From assembly GCA_964653235.1 (NCBI GenBank), contig CAZZCP010000021.1, positions 1-31,072 on the forward strand: 31,072 bases of DNA, in the 5' to 3' direction. Below the pieces are notes generated by a model. The model saw only the letters and a program-made list of their open reading frames with translations. It had not been told where the DNA came from and did no database searches. Each line of letters starts with the position of its first letter. The stretch's first letter is position 1. The stretch is from CAZZCP01 sp964653235. GTDB taxonomy: Bacteria > Bdellovibrionota > Bdellovibrionia > Bdellovibrionales > UBA840. Position numbers and translations under genes: made by a program. Positions 17,104-23,626 of this stretch are shown here, in pieces.

Positions 17104-17301
17104 ATGGATGTATTTCATAATTTATTTAAAATAACGACATTGGATGAAGACTTTTCGACAAAACCACCTGAGTGGCAAGAAGCCTATACTAAGGGTGATC
17201 GCCTTCCTGAAACGGAAAAGCAATTGTATCGCTGGAGAAAGTTTAAGAAAGCTGCCAAAACAGAAAACAGAACCAAAAACCAAAAGTTGCCCAAAGCATA
17301 A
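17104..17301 (+). CDS. Small protein of unknown function
   Basis: A 65-aa polar product (MDVFHNLFKITTLDEDF...), rich in Lys/Glu with a basic tail (KFKKAAKTENRTKNQKLPKA). No signal peptide, membrane helix or known domain is visible. Support comes from a strong ribosome-binding site, GGAGG 5 nt before the ATG. It lies 71 bp after MITE-like copy 2. Its last 59 bp overlap, on the other strand, another small ORF that also has a strong ribosome-binding site, so at least one of the two could be spurious. Confidence 0.55.
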   Translation: MDVFHNLFKITTLDEDFSTKPPEWQEAYTKGDRLPETEKQLYRWRKFKKAAKTENRTKNQKLPKA

Positions 17302-17446
17302 TTCCTGCAAAATAATTGAAGGTTTTGTGTTTGCTCAATTGTTGGCGAAAACTCTGTTTTTTCTTTCGCAACTGCCAGCATATGTAGGCGCCAGGGTACT
17401 CAATGAAATATTCTGTGAGTACATGTTCTACTTGATGTATAAGCAT
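17243..17446 (-). CDS. Possible small single-pass membrane protein
   Basis: From an ATG at 17446 the minus strand encodes 67 aa: a polar N-terminal half (MLIHQVEHVLTEYF, then QLRKKKQSFRQQLSKHK) and a C-terminal hydrophobic segment of about 20 residues (FAGIMLWATFGFWFCFLFWQ), consistent with one membrane helix. GGAGG sits 6 nt before the ATG. The positive charges before the helix predict an N-in topology. It overlaps the convergent small gene at 17104-17301 by 59 bp. I recognise no family. Aromatic-rich hydrophobic runs can arise by chance opposite Lys-rich sequence, which is the main doubt. Confidence 0.45.
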   Translation of the reverse strand: MLIHQVEHVLTEYFIEYPGAYICWQLRKKKQSFRQQLSKHKTFNYFAGIMLWATFGFWFCFLFWQLS

Positions 17447-17756
17447 CTCTATCCTCCGTTGAGTATCAAATACTACGTATTTTTTTCTATTTGAAAACGG
17501 AAATATTCTGCTTAAACATTTTTCGTACAATTGTTTAAATTTAAAGCAAGTCTCTAAATCACTGAAAAGTCGTGTATTTTTAGAGAAATAAAATTAGGTT
17601 ATAACAATTTTTATCTTTTATTGCTCTTTTTTCGAGCGAAATTTAATGATTTTACAGTTTTAAAAACAAAAATCTATTTCTGCTCTCATCAAAATATGAC
17701 GAAGAAAGTCAGGAAAGAAACTAGATCTTTACATAGGAATTTTTCAATATAGAAGA
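17447..17756. other. AT-rich intergenic region
   Basis: 310 bp without a convincing gene. It contains the Shine-Dalgarno of the minus-strand small ORF at its left end and presumably the promoter of the 17757-19351 operon. A weak TTTTTA-N17-TATAAC match lies near 17575-17605. No clear terminator or repeat was seen. Confidence 0.5.
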
Positions 17757-18098
17757 GTGACACACGAAATAACAGCCATCGTCGATGATGTTCCAGGAAA
17801 AACCAGAAGGTATTTCGTGCATGAAGATAAAGAGCTTTTCACCTGGCAAGAAGAGGGGAGTCTTGAACTTTCTGCCTTTCAGTTTGTATGTGAAGAGAAT
17901 GCGATTCTGTGGCGAAGAGAAGAAAAAAAGCTGGAGTTTTATCTTGTAGATGAGGGTAAATCTAAAAATGCAACTCCGATTTACTCTAAAGAAGAGGCGC
18001 AAAACCAAGAGCTCTTAGAGCTTTTGTATCAGATGATTCAAGATTTAGAGCCTTTAATAAAAGCGAAAATTCAATCTGTCATCAAAGAGTATATGTGA
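17757..18098 (+). CDS. Conserved-looking protein of unknown function, coupled to photolyase
   Basis: A 113-aa acidic soluble protein starting at GTG (THEITAIVDDVPGKTRRYFV). The first 75 residues look like a small beta-rich domain (FVHEDKELFTWQEEGSLELS, ILWRREEKKLEFYLV). The C-terminal 35 residues are helical (QELLELLYQMIQDLEPLIKAK). No catalytic motif or signal peptide is present. The ribosome-binding site is weak (GAAGA just upstream). Its TGA overlaps the GTG start of the Cry-DASH gene, so the two are translated together. A role linked to light or DNA repair is possible only by association. Confidence 0.65.
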   Translation: MTHEITAIVDDVPGKTRRYFVHEDKELFTWQEEGSLELSAFQFVCEENAILWRREEKKLEFYLVDEGKSKNATPIYSKEEAQNQELLELLYQMIQDLEPLIKAKIQSVIKEYM

Positions 18099-19351
18099 GA
18101 GCCTTGTATTTGTTTCGCAGAGATCTTCGCATTCAAGACAATCCAGCTTTTTTAAAGCTTTTAGAATATGATGAAGTGAGTTTTGCATATTTCTTTTGTT
18201 TTTATTCTAATTATGACTCCTGTTATTTAAGTCCTTTTCAAGCACAATTTTTAAAAGAGAGTCTGTTGGAGTTAGAAGAGAATTTAAATCAATTTGGCCA
18301 TAAGTTACATTACTTCGTAAATGAGGTAGATACTTGCGCCTTTGATGTGGTTTTGATGCAAAAAGAGCNNNNNNNNNNAGCCAGGTTTTTATGAACAAGA
18401 GTTTGAACAAAGGTTTGCTGAGAAGCTTAGGCTTTTTGATAGCAATTCACTCTTTCAATCAAAGGATTTAAACTTTCCGGTCAAAGAAATCCCTAGAGTC
18501 TTTACAAGCTTTCGCAAACAACAAGAAAAAGATTTGCGAGTAAGAGAACTTGTCACTTTTTCACAAAATCTACCCCAAGCTTTTGAGTGGGAATGTCCAA
18601 GCTTAGATGAAATTTTTCATAATCTCGATTTAATGTCTCCTTCTGAAAGGGCAAGAGATGCTTTTTTAGGAGGGGAGTCGGCAGCTAAGGATCGCTTGCA
18701 GTGGTATCTTTGGGATTCAAAAGCAATATCGAATTATAAACATACAAGAAATGGCATGTTAGGGTCTGAAGATTCAAGTTTGCTTTCTCCATGGCTTGCT
18801 CTTGGTTGTGTTTCTGCAACTCAAGTCTTTTGGGAAATAAAAAAATATGAACAACAGATCGAAGCCAATGAATCAACCTATTGGTTGTTTTTTGAATTGC
18901 TATGGCGAGAGTTTTTTCGCCACTGGATGTTGATTCGGCCTAGAGATTTTTTTCTACCCAAGGGACTTCGTGAATCTTCACCAGCGAGTGATTTTGATTC
19001 AGAGCTATTTGATTCTTGGGTGCAAGGAAAAACAGCCTCTGCTTTTGTGAATGCAAATATGATCGAGCTGAAAGAGACTGGTTATATGTCAAATCGTGGA
19101 CGACAGAATGTCGCCAGTTACTTCATTCATGATTTANNNNNNNNNNTGATTTAAAACTCCCCTGGGTTTTGGGCGCTGCTTACTTTCAATCTATGCTGAT
19201 TGATTATGATCCCGCTAGCAATTGGGGAAATTGGGCTTACATTGCTGGTGTGGGCAATGATCCCAGGCCGTTTCGCAGATTTAATGTTCAAGTCCAAGCT
19301 GATCGCTATGATCCTGATGGGGAGTATCAAAATTTTTGGTTAGATAAATAG
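18095..19351 (+). CDS. Cryptochrome/photolyase, Cry-DASH type (interrupted by two assembly gaps)
   Basis: An FAD-containing blue-light enzyme; the DASH group repairs cyclobutane dimers, mainly in single-stranded DNA. The N-terminal domain starts ALYLFRRDLRIQDNPAF (antenna-binding fold). FTSFRKQ leads into the helical domain, with YKHTRNGMLG, SPWLALGCVS, YWLFFELLWREFFR, SNRGRQNVAS and the flavin-site block IDYDPASNWGNWAYIAGVGNDPR. The C-terminal DRYDPDGEYQNFWL is Cry-DASH-like. The annotated frame breaks only at the two 10-N gaps. Merging the repeated gap edges (AGC at 18366-18368/18379-18381; TGATTTA at 19130-19136/19147-19153) gives one continuous frame of 408 aa that aligns with the family without missing residues. 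It overlaps the upstream small gene by 4 bp and the convergent gene by 12 bp. Confidence 0.92.
18369..18378. other. Assembly gap (10 N)
   Basis: Flanks end in ...GAGC and restart AGCCAGG. Merging the shared AGC restores the reading frame as GAG-CCA-GGT-TTT, so probably no sequence is missing. Confidence 0.9.
19137..19146. other. Assembly gap (10 N)
   Basis: The 7 bases TGATTTA occur on both sides. Merging them gives IHDLKLPWVLGAAYF, which fits the Cry-DASH alignment exactly, so the gap is an unmerged contig overlap. Confidence 0.95.
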
Positions 19352-20458
19352 CTCTCTACAAGCCGCCCTAGATACTCTCTCAATGGGCGCTTTGATGAGC
19401 ACTGCATTTTTCTCAAGCTCTACTCGAAAGCTTTTTCGATCCACTTCAATATTTTGAATGTAAACCTCAGCAAGATCGGTCAAAAGACCCTGAGACCTGC
19501 CATATTCTTGAAAAAAAACGGCAAAATAAGGATTGCTCTTAGCCTCTGATGTAAGCTTTGAAAACCACTTTGTTTTTTCTAGAGCTTTGACAAGATTTTC
19601 TCTGCTTTCATTGGCCCGAATGAGTTTATTAATCATGAGAAACTCAAGTTGTTGCAAGCTGTATTTTTGTCGATAAGAAATGAGATCACTCATCCAATGG
19701 CCCAGCCCCATGCTTTTGGCTTGCTCTAAAAGCATGGTTTTTTGGTTTTCAGTCAGATGCTCAAAGTTGATGCTTGTTCGTGTTACCGAGGCTCTTTCAG
19801 CTTCTTGTCGTACTTCAAATTCGACCCATTTGTCTCCTGCATTTAACCTGTAAGTGTAAAGTGCATGCTCTTTTCGTGAAGAAAAGACTACATCTTTTAG
19901 GTTAGGAAGGCCCAACAGGTGCTGGCTCATGCTGGCTTTTTGAAAATGAGATTTCATAAATCGAGTGAAGCCTATGTAGTCTGAAAAAGTTTGTAAGCCA
20001 CGAACAACACCAATTCTTATAGTTCGAACAAGACCACGAAACTTTGCACTTTTTCGGTAGCTGATAAAGGCAATGATACAAAGTGGGTCTACAAGAAAAG
20101 GAACAGAGATAGCGGCACCTGCAGCTCCAATGGCTGAAACCACCCATGCAGGCCATTCATTGCTCAAGCCAATGAATACAGCCGCTGGCCCAGCTATGAG
20201 TTCTGTGCTGTGTGTGAGTCCAAAAATAACGAGTGAGTCCATCAGGATCTCGGCATTGCTTGAGCCAGAGTACATACCTCGAACTCGGGTACCTTCAATG
20301 AGTTTTCTTTTTACATTAAGGCTTTCTTTCATCTTATCCCAAATCTTGTCATGTTCTTGGCCTTCAACAATATCATGGCCGAGTTCAAAGATCTCGATAT
20401 CGACTTGGGCAACACATAGGGCGGGGAATAGTAAAAGAAAGAAAATCAGTCTTATCAT
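19340..20458 (-). CDS. Exported protein of unknown function with central hydrophobic segment
   Basis: A 372-aa protein with a signal peptide (MIRLIFFLLLFPALCVAQ). Residues about 75-140 form a long hydrophobic, Gly/Ala-rich region (LIAGPAAVFIGL, WVVSAIGAAGAAISVPFLV, PLCIIAFISY), probably two membrane-embedded helices. A mixed alpha/beta C-terminal domain of about 220 residues follows. No family recognised. The ATG has no Shine-Dalgarno; TTGAAC-N17-TATTAG ends 8 nt before it, so the message may have almost no leader. The 3' end overlaps the photolyase gene by 12 bp. Confidence 0.75.
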   Translation of the reverse strand: MIRLIFFLLLFPALCVAQVDIEIFELGHDIVEGQEHDKIWDKMKESLNVKRKLIEGTRVRGMYSGSSNAEILMDSLVIFGLTHSTELIAGPAAVFIGLSNEWPAWVVSAIGAAGAAISVPFLVDPLCIIAFISYRKSAKFRGLVRTIRIGVVRGLQTFSDYIGFTRFMKSHFQKASMSQHLLGLPNLKDVVFSSRKEHALYTYRLNAGDKWVEFEVRQEAERASVTRTSINFEHLTENQKTMLLEQAKSMGLGHWMSDLISYRQKYSLQQLEFLMINKLIRANESRENLVKALEKTKWFSKLTSEAKSNPYFAVFFQEYGRSQGLLTDLAEVYIQNIEVDRKSFRVELEKNAVLIKAPIERVSRAACRELFI

Positions 20459-20507
20459 GATGAATGCTAATAATGAGCAAAGGAATTAGGTTCAATGAAA
20501 ATACACC

Positions 20508-20568
20508 GAATGCTCTTAATGAAAACAAGATGATTATTCTTTTTAAAATTTGTTTTCAATTGGCATTC
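20508..20568. repeat. Imperfect inverted repeat in intergenic gap
   Basis: GAATGC (20508-20513) and GAAAAC (20521-20526) are matched in inverse order by GTTTTC (20552-20557) and GCATTC (20563-20568), with two extra bases in the left arm. It lies between two minus-strand genes for exported proteins. It has no T-tract typical of a terminator. It could be a regulatory site or transcript 3' structure. Confidence 0.4.
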
Positions 20569-20589
20569 ATTAAAAGATAAATGCAGTGA

Positions 20590-21078
20590 TTAAATCAAAC
20601 CAGGTTGAATTGATTTTTTGTGTTCGAGATTAAAAATACGAAAATGTTTTTTAGGATTTTCACGGTCAAAAACAAAAAGTACCGAGTTTTCAGGACCAAA
20701 AAACCCCGCCCATACATCTTGGTGTGAACTCAAAGAGTCTTCATCAAGATTGCGATCTAGAGCAAAACTGTATTGAAAACCATTTAAAAAATTTAAAAGA
20801 ATATAGGAGTCACCATCCATTTCATAAAGATCAAAAGACTCAAGCTGCAAAAGGTCGAGTTCGAAATTTGCCCCTGAAAAAACACAATTTTGTAGTTGTA
20901 AATCAAGGTCAAAAACTCGATTGGCGGTGTGAATTTGTTTTTGGGGAAGACGGTGACAAAATTCTTGTTCAGCAGCGGTTGAAACATTCATCCAGCTAAA
21001 AAACTTATCATTTTTGGCACTAGAGACAGCAAAGCTTGCGAAAAGAAATAAAATTAAAATGGCTTGGTAAAATTTCAT
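20590..21078 (-). CDS. Exported protein of unknown function
   Basis: A 162-aa product with a signal peptide (MKFYQAILILFLFASFAVSSA). The mature chain has two Cys (EFCHRLP and QNCVFSG) that could pair in the periplasm. It has a beta-rich acidic domain (FDLDLQLQNCVF, SYILLNFLNGFQYSFALDR, SVLFVFDRENPKKHFRIFNL). I recognise no family. I start at ATG 21078, which has GGAGGGG 4 nt upstream; the open frame extends 11 codons further to 21111 but without support. It lies downstream of the small membrane protein gene and may be co-transcribed with it. Confidence 0.75.
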   Translation of the reverse strand: MKFYQAILILFLFASFAVSSAKNDKFFSWMNVSTAAEQEFCHRLPQKQIHTANRVFDLDLQLQNCVFSGANFELDLLQLESFDLYEMDGDSYILLNFLNGFQYSFALDRNLDEDSLSSHQDVWAGFFGPENSVLFVFDRENPKKHFRIFNLEHKKSIQPGLI

Positions 21079-21135
21079 GTCCCCTCCAAGCTGTGAAAAA
21101 AATATTAACAAAAAAATAGCAAAGAAGCAGCTCTT

Positions 21136-21528
21136 TTATTTATGCGGCGAATAAATTTCATTTTGTTTTCTAAACTTAAACCGCCGAAAAAGAAGTATCA
21201 ACTTTTTGGAATCACTACTTATAATAAAGGCAAGACTCATACTAATCATACCCAAAATAAAACTGAATTTGCTCGCGACAACCAGCTCTTGAATTTTTAG
21301 TTCTTCAGCGCAGAGCCAAGTAATGTTCATGAGAATCCAAAAAAAGCATGCAAGATCTATCAATTTTGCATCAAAATCACTAGATTTAAAGATCATCCAG
21401 AGGCCAGTTAAAACCGTTGGAACTGAAAGAATATAAGCGGCCTTGACCCAAGAATACATCCACATTGCATCCATGGCAAACCAAAGAACTGAATTTGTAA
21501 ACTCGATTTGGTTTTTTTCAAACTTCAT
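21136..21528 (-). CDS. Small multi-pass membrane protein of unknown function
   Basis: A 130-aa protein with about four hydrophobic segments: LWFAMDAMWMYSWVKAAYIL, VPTVLTGLWMIF, LACFFWILMNITWLCAEEL and FSFILGMISMSLAFII. A basic C-terminal tail (KLILLFRRFKFRKQ) is predicted to be cytoplasmic. Two Trp-rich segments (FTNSVLWFAMDAMWMY and CFFWILMNITWLC) look like an internal duplication. No known family is identified. No clear Shine-Dalgarno precedes the ATG, which lowers confidence in the exact start. The gene ends 57 bp before the exported protein gene on the same strand. Confidence 0.65.
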   Translation of the reverse strand: MKFEKNQIEFTNSVLWFAMDAMWMYSWVKAAYILSVPTVLTGLWMIFKSSDFDAKLIDLACFFWILMNITWLCAEELKIQELVVASKFSFILGMISMSLAFIISSDSKKLILLFRRFKFRKQNEIYSPHK

Positions 21529-21617
21529 GAAGAAGATTTAGATGAAGATTGAAATAGCTACAAACACAAATCAAATAATGAAAAATATATACCATAAGTA
21601 ACATAATATAACTTATC

Positions 21618-21668
21618 GGAACAGCGGATTGTATGAAAAACAACTAATAATTCTCATACAAACTGTCC
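21618..21668. repeat. Short inverted-repeat element left of higBA
   Basis: GGAACAG..ATTGTATGA (21618-21636) is matched by TCATACAAACTGTCC (21654-21668). The innermost 8 bp (TTGTATGA/TCATACAA) are perfect, with a 17-nt loop. The ends share ACAAACTGTC with the element at 22520-22608 on the other side of higBA. Confidence 0.55.
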
Positions 21669-21831
21669 ACTCTTAATTTCTCATTCAATTTGTCATCTAG
21701 TGATTAAGGGTTAATGATTCTTCTTTGTTTAAGGAGGATCTGATGTTTAAAGATTAGTGGTAGTTTTTGCGAATTGCTTCATATAAAATCACACCAAAGG
21801 GCTCGAATATATAAGATCTGAGTAAATCATC

Positions 21832-21881
21832 TTGTTAAACCTAACAATACAATTGACACGTGATACGTAACAGGTTATAAT
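21832..21881 (+). promoter_or_regulatory. higBA promoter and candidate operators
   Basis: A perfect consensus sigma70 promoter: TTGACA (21853-21858), 17-nt spacer, TATAAT (21876-21881). Candidate HigA operators are the inverted repeats TTGTTA-N4-TAACAA (21832-21847), just upstream of the -35, and TAAC-AG-GTTA (21868-21877), overlapping the -10. Antitoxin binding there would autorepress the operon. The start site is predicted about 3 nt before the higB ATG. Confidence 0.75.
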
Positions 21882-21890
21882 GCAGAGGAA

Positions 21891-22169
21891 ATGATTAAGA
21901 CTTTTCGCCACAAGGGTTTGCAGCAGTATTTTGAAAAGGGTACCAAAAAAGCTATCCATGCAGCACATATTAGGAAAATCAGATTAATCTTGGCTAGGTT
22001 AAATGTATCAGGCTCACCACAGGACATGGGTTTACCAGGTTTGAATCTACAAAGGTTTAAGGGAGAATATAAAGATTTTTGGGCTGTCAGCGTATCTGGA
22101 AATTGGCGAGTTATTTTTAGGTTTGATAATCAAGATGCAGTGGATGTTGATTATTTGGATTATCATTAA
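21891..22169 (+). CDS. higB: HigB-type toxin (RelE superfamily mRNA interferase)
   Basis: A 92-aa ribosome-associated endoribonuclease toxin of the HigB/'plasmid maintenance killer' family. The start MIKTFRHKGLQQYFEKGT, the middle LARLNVSGSPQDMGLPG and the C-terminal half WAVSVSGNWRVIFRF...VDYLDYH are classic for the family. These include the basic/aromatic W-R-[VI]-x-F-x-F core and the terminal DYH. Length is as expected. The toxin precedes its antitoxin, the usual hig order, and AGAGGAA abuts the ATG. The gene is intact. Confidence 0.95.
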   Translation: MIKTFRHKGLQQYFEKGTKKAIHAAHIRKIRLILARLNVSGSPQDMGLPGLNLQRFKGEYKDFWAVSVSGNWRVIFRFDNQDAVDVDYLDYH

Positions 22170-22183
22170 GTAAGGAGATTTTC

Positions 22184-22468
22184 ATGGCTATTATGCGTCA
22201 GACACCCCATCCGGGTGAAATAATCAAAGAGCTCTGTTTAGAGCCTTTAGGGATTAGTGTTACTAAAGCCGCAGACTTGTTAGGTGTTAGCAGAAAGACC
22301 CTATCTGAGCTTGTGAATGGTAAGTCCTCTATTTCTACTGAAATGGCGTTTCGCTTGTCTAAGGCCTTTGGTGGAAGCGTAGAAAGCTGGCTTACTCAAC
22401 AGATGCATTATGATATATCGAAAGCAAAACACTTAGAGAAGAAAATCAAAGTAAAAAAAATTTCATGA
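22184..22468 (+). CDS. higA: HigA-type antitoxin (XRE-family HTH)
   Basis: A 94-aa DNA-binding antitoxin that neutralises HigB and represses the operon. The N-terminal HPGEIIKELCLEPLGISVTKA leads into a helix-turn-helix (AADLLGVSRKTLSELVNGKS) followed by SISTEMAFRLSKAFGGSVESWL, the standard HigA/VapI pattern. AAGGAG lies 7 nt before the ATG. The gap to higB is 14 bp. A lysine-rich C-terminal tail (KHLEKKIKVKK) could contact the toxin. Confidence 0.95.
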   Translation: MAIMRQTPHPGEIIKELCLEPLGISVTKAADLLGVSRKTLSELVNGKSSISTEMAFRLSKAFGGSVESWLTQQMHYDISKAKHLEKKIKVKKIS

Positions 22469-22519
22469 GTCTAGATTATTTTCCTCTACCCTTACAATGG
22501 ACAGTTCTATTGAGAATTA

Positions 22520-22608
22520 AAGGGGACAGATTGTATTAAAAATTACATTATGTGAAATTCTACAAAGGGATCATAGTTCTTAATATCTCTAAGACAAACT
22601 GTCACCTT
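22520..22608. repeat. Inverted-repeat element between the two toxin-antitoxin modules
   Basis: The 19-bp ends AAGGGGACAGATTGTATTA (22520-22538) and TAAGACAAACTGTCACCTT (22590-22608) match at 16 of 19 positions when inverted. GGGGACAG-type ends recall REP/MITE-like elements mobilised by small Tnp (Y1) transposases; this is from memory. It lies between the convergent higA and XRE genes. Confidence 0.55.
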
Positions 22609-22619
22609 CTAAGTTTTAA

Positions 22620-22922
22620 CTAGGAGGCTTTGATTTCTACCTTAAGCTTCAATCCAGCTCGTGTGAGTTCATCTTGAAGAGCAAGGCGAACAAACTGTTC
22701 TTTAGAATATTCTAGAGTTTTAGCGTATTCTGCTGCCTTTTGAGCGCTTACATTTTTTCTCTCTTTTTCAATGTCGCATAAGTGGGATTTTGAAATCCCT
22801 AGTTTTGCAGCAAAAGCTACCTGAGTCATGTCTTCTGACATTCGGATGCTTGAAATCAGACTGCCAAAGCTCAAAGGAGCTTTAGTTAGGCTTTCTAAGA
22901 ATTTTTTGGTTTTAGTATTCAT
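22620..22922 (-). CDS. XRE-family antitoxin of a second toxin-antitoxin pair
   Basis: A 100-aa helix-turn-helix protein. The segment MSEDMTQVAFAAKLGISKSH followed by LCDIEKERKNVSAQKAAEYA is a clean XRE domain at residues 28-70. The tail (QFVRLALQDELTRAGLKLKVEIKAS) is typical of antitoxins paired with RelE/HigB-type toxins. Its ATG at 22922 overlaps the 3' end of the upstream toxin reading frame by 11 bp, the arrangement of a toxin-first operon. The antitoxin looks intact although its toxin is frameshifted. Confidence 0.9.
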   Translation of the reverse strand: MNTKTKKFLESLTKAPLSFGSLISSIRMSEDMTQVAFAAKLGISKSHLCDIEKERKNVSAQKAAEYAKTLEYSKEQFVRLALQDELTRAGLKLKVEIKAS

Positions 22923-23192
22923 GTTTATTTACCTCTATAATTTCAATAAATTCAATTTCACCACCATCCTTAACTACATAAATGGCTCTATAGGCTTTCG
23001 AGAGCCGAATACTTCTCTGTCCCTTTCTTTTGCCCTTTAGAGACTCATCATGCCAGCCGGGTGTCTTGCGCGTTTCTCTAAGCCCCGAGCTCTCTATTTC
23101 ATCTACCCAAGCTAGCAGCTTGAATAAAATGTGCTTTGGCAGCTTTTTTAGAGCTTTCTGGCTTTTGGTGCGATCTCAACGGTGTGAATCAT
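22912..23192 (-). pseudogene. RelE/HigB-family toxin with single-base frameshift
   Basis: The minus strand begins ATG (23192-23190, AGGA upstream) with MIHTVEIA, then stops after 14 codons. In the next frame a clear toxin follows: KSQKALKKLPKHI, WVDEIESSGLRETRKTPGW, KGQRSIRLSKAYRAIY and FIEIIEVNKHEY, the usual end of this family. One extra A in the A4 run (23163-23166, T4 on the plus strand) would join the two parts into PKSQKAL and give a 93-aa protein of normal length. It is therefore either a recent inactivating deletion or a homopolymer sequencing error. It overlaps the antitoxin by 11 bp. Confidence 0.88.
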
Positions 23193-23201
23193 GAGTCCTA
23201 T

Positions 23202-23222
23202 GGTACACTTTTTTAGTGTACC
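23202..23222 (-). promoter_or_regulatory. Operator of the second toxin-antitoxin operon
   Basis: Perfect 8-bp inverted repeat GGTACACT-N5-AGTGTACC, 9 bp upstream of the toxin start codon. Position and symmetry fit an autorepression site for the XRE antitoxin. Confidence 0.7.
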
Positions 23223-23356
23223 TGTCAGTAATCAAGTATATAGGTTTTTACTTGCCTAAAGAATGATTTTGCTATTGTCTTTACTGAACTGGGAGAAGTT
23301 TCAGGCCCTACTCCGCAAAATCGGATTTTTTTCTTTGTAACATCAAAATAAGTTTC

Positions 23357-23554
23357 TCAATTACTACACCATGCTCGACCAAAGAAGTCATTTGTCTTTG
23401 CAAAACTATTGTAATTTCGAATCAGAAAAGCACTCAAGTTGGGATACTTCTTTGAACTTGAGAGATCAACTCGAGTGAGACTAAAAGCATTGGTCTTTGG
23501 ATCTATATTGGCAAAAGAGTGTAAACTGATAAATAAGATCAAAAGTAATTTCAC
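23357..23554 (-). pseudogene. Truncated N-terminus of an Rhs/YD-repeat protein
   Basis: A 65-codon frame with a signal peptide (MKLLLILFISLHSFA). It is followed by IDPKTNAFSLTRVDLSS and LIRNYNSFAKTNDFFGRAWCSN, which matches the start of Rhs-type proteins ([RK]-x-YNS...G-x-FG-x-GW). Normal relatives exceed 1000 aa. After the stop at WCSN, another frame reads EKLILML and stays open to a stop near 23225 (including CGVGPETSPSSVKT), as if a frameshifted remnant continues. The stump abuts the second toxin-antitoxin operator, so insertion or deletion at this site probably destroyed the gene. The start is GTG, without a strong ribosome-binding site. Confidence 0.65.
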
Positions 23555-23626
23555 TCATATATTTTAATTTAGTATTGTGGATTTTCAAGAGACTGAATTC
23601 AAAACCTTGAATGCCTTGACCTTAGT

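Larger units (their letters stand above)
21529..21890. other. Intergenic region upstream of higBA
   Basis: 362 bp without a full gene. It holds an inverted-repeat element (21618-21668), an orphan Shine-Dalgarno plus 5-codon mini-ORF (21743-21757, GGAGG upstream; Met-Phe-Lys-Asp-stop) and the higBA promoter/operator region (21832-21881). Confidence 0.6.

Noticed and set aside
17721..18008. 95-aa Phe-rich frame on the minus strand opposite the 113-aa gene
   Set aside because: The aromatic composition reflects Lys/Glu codons of the coding strand; there is no ribosome-binding site.
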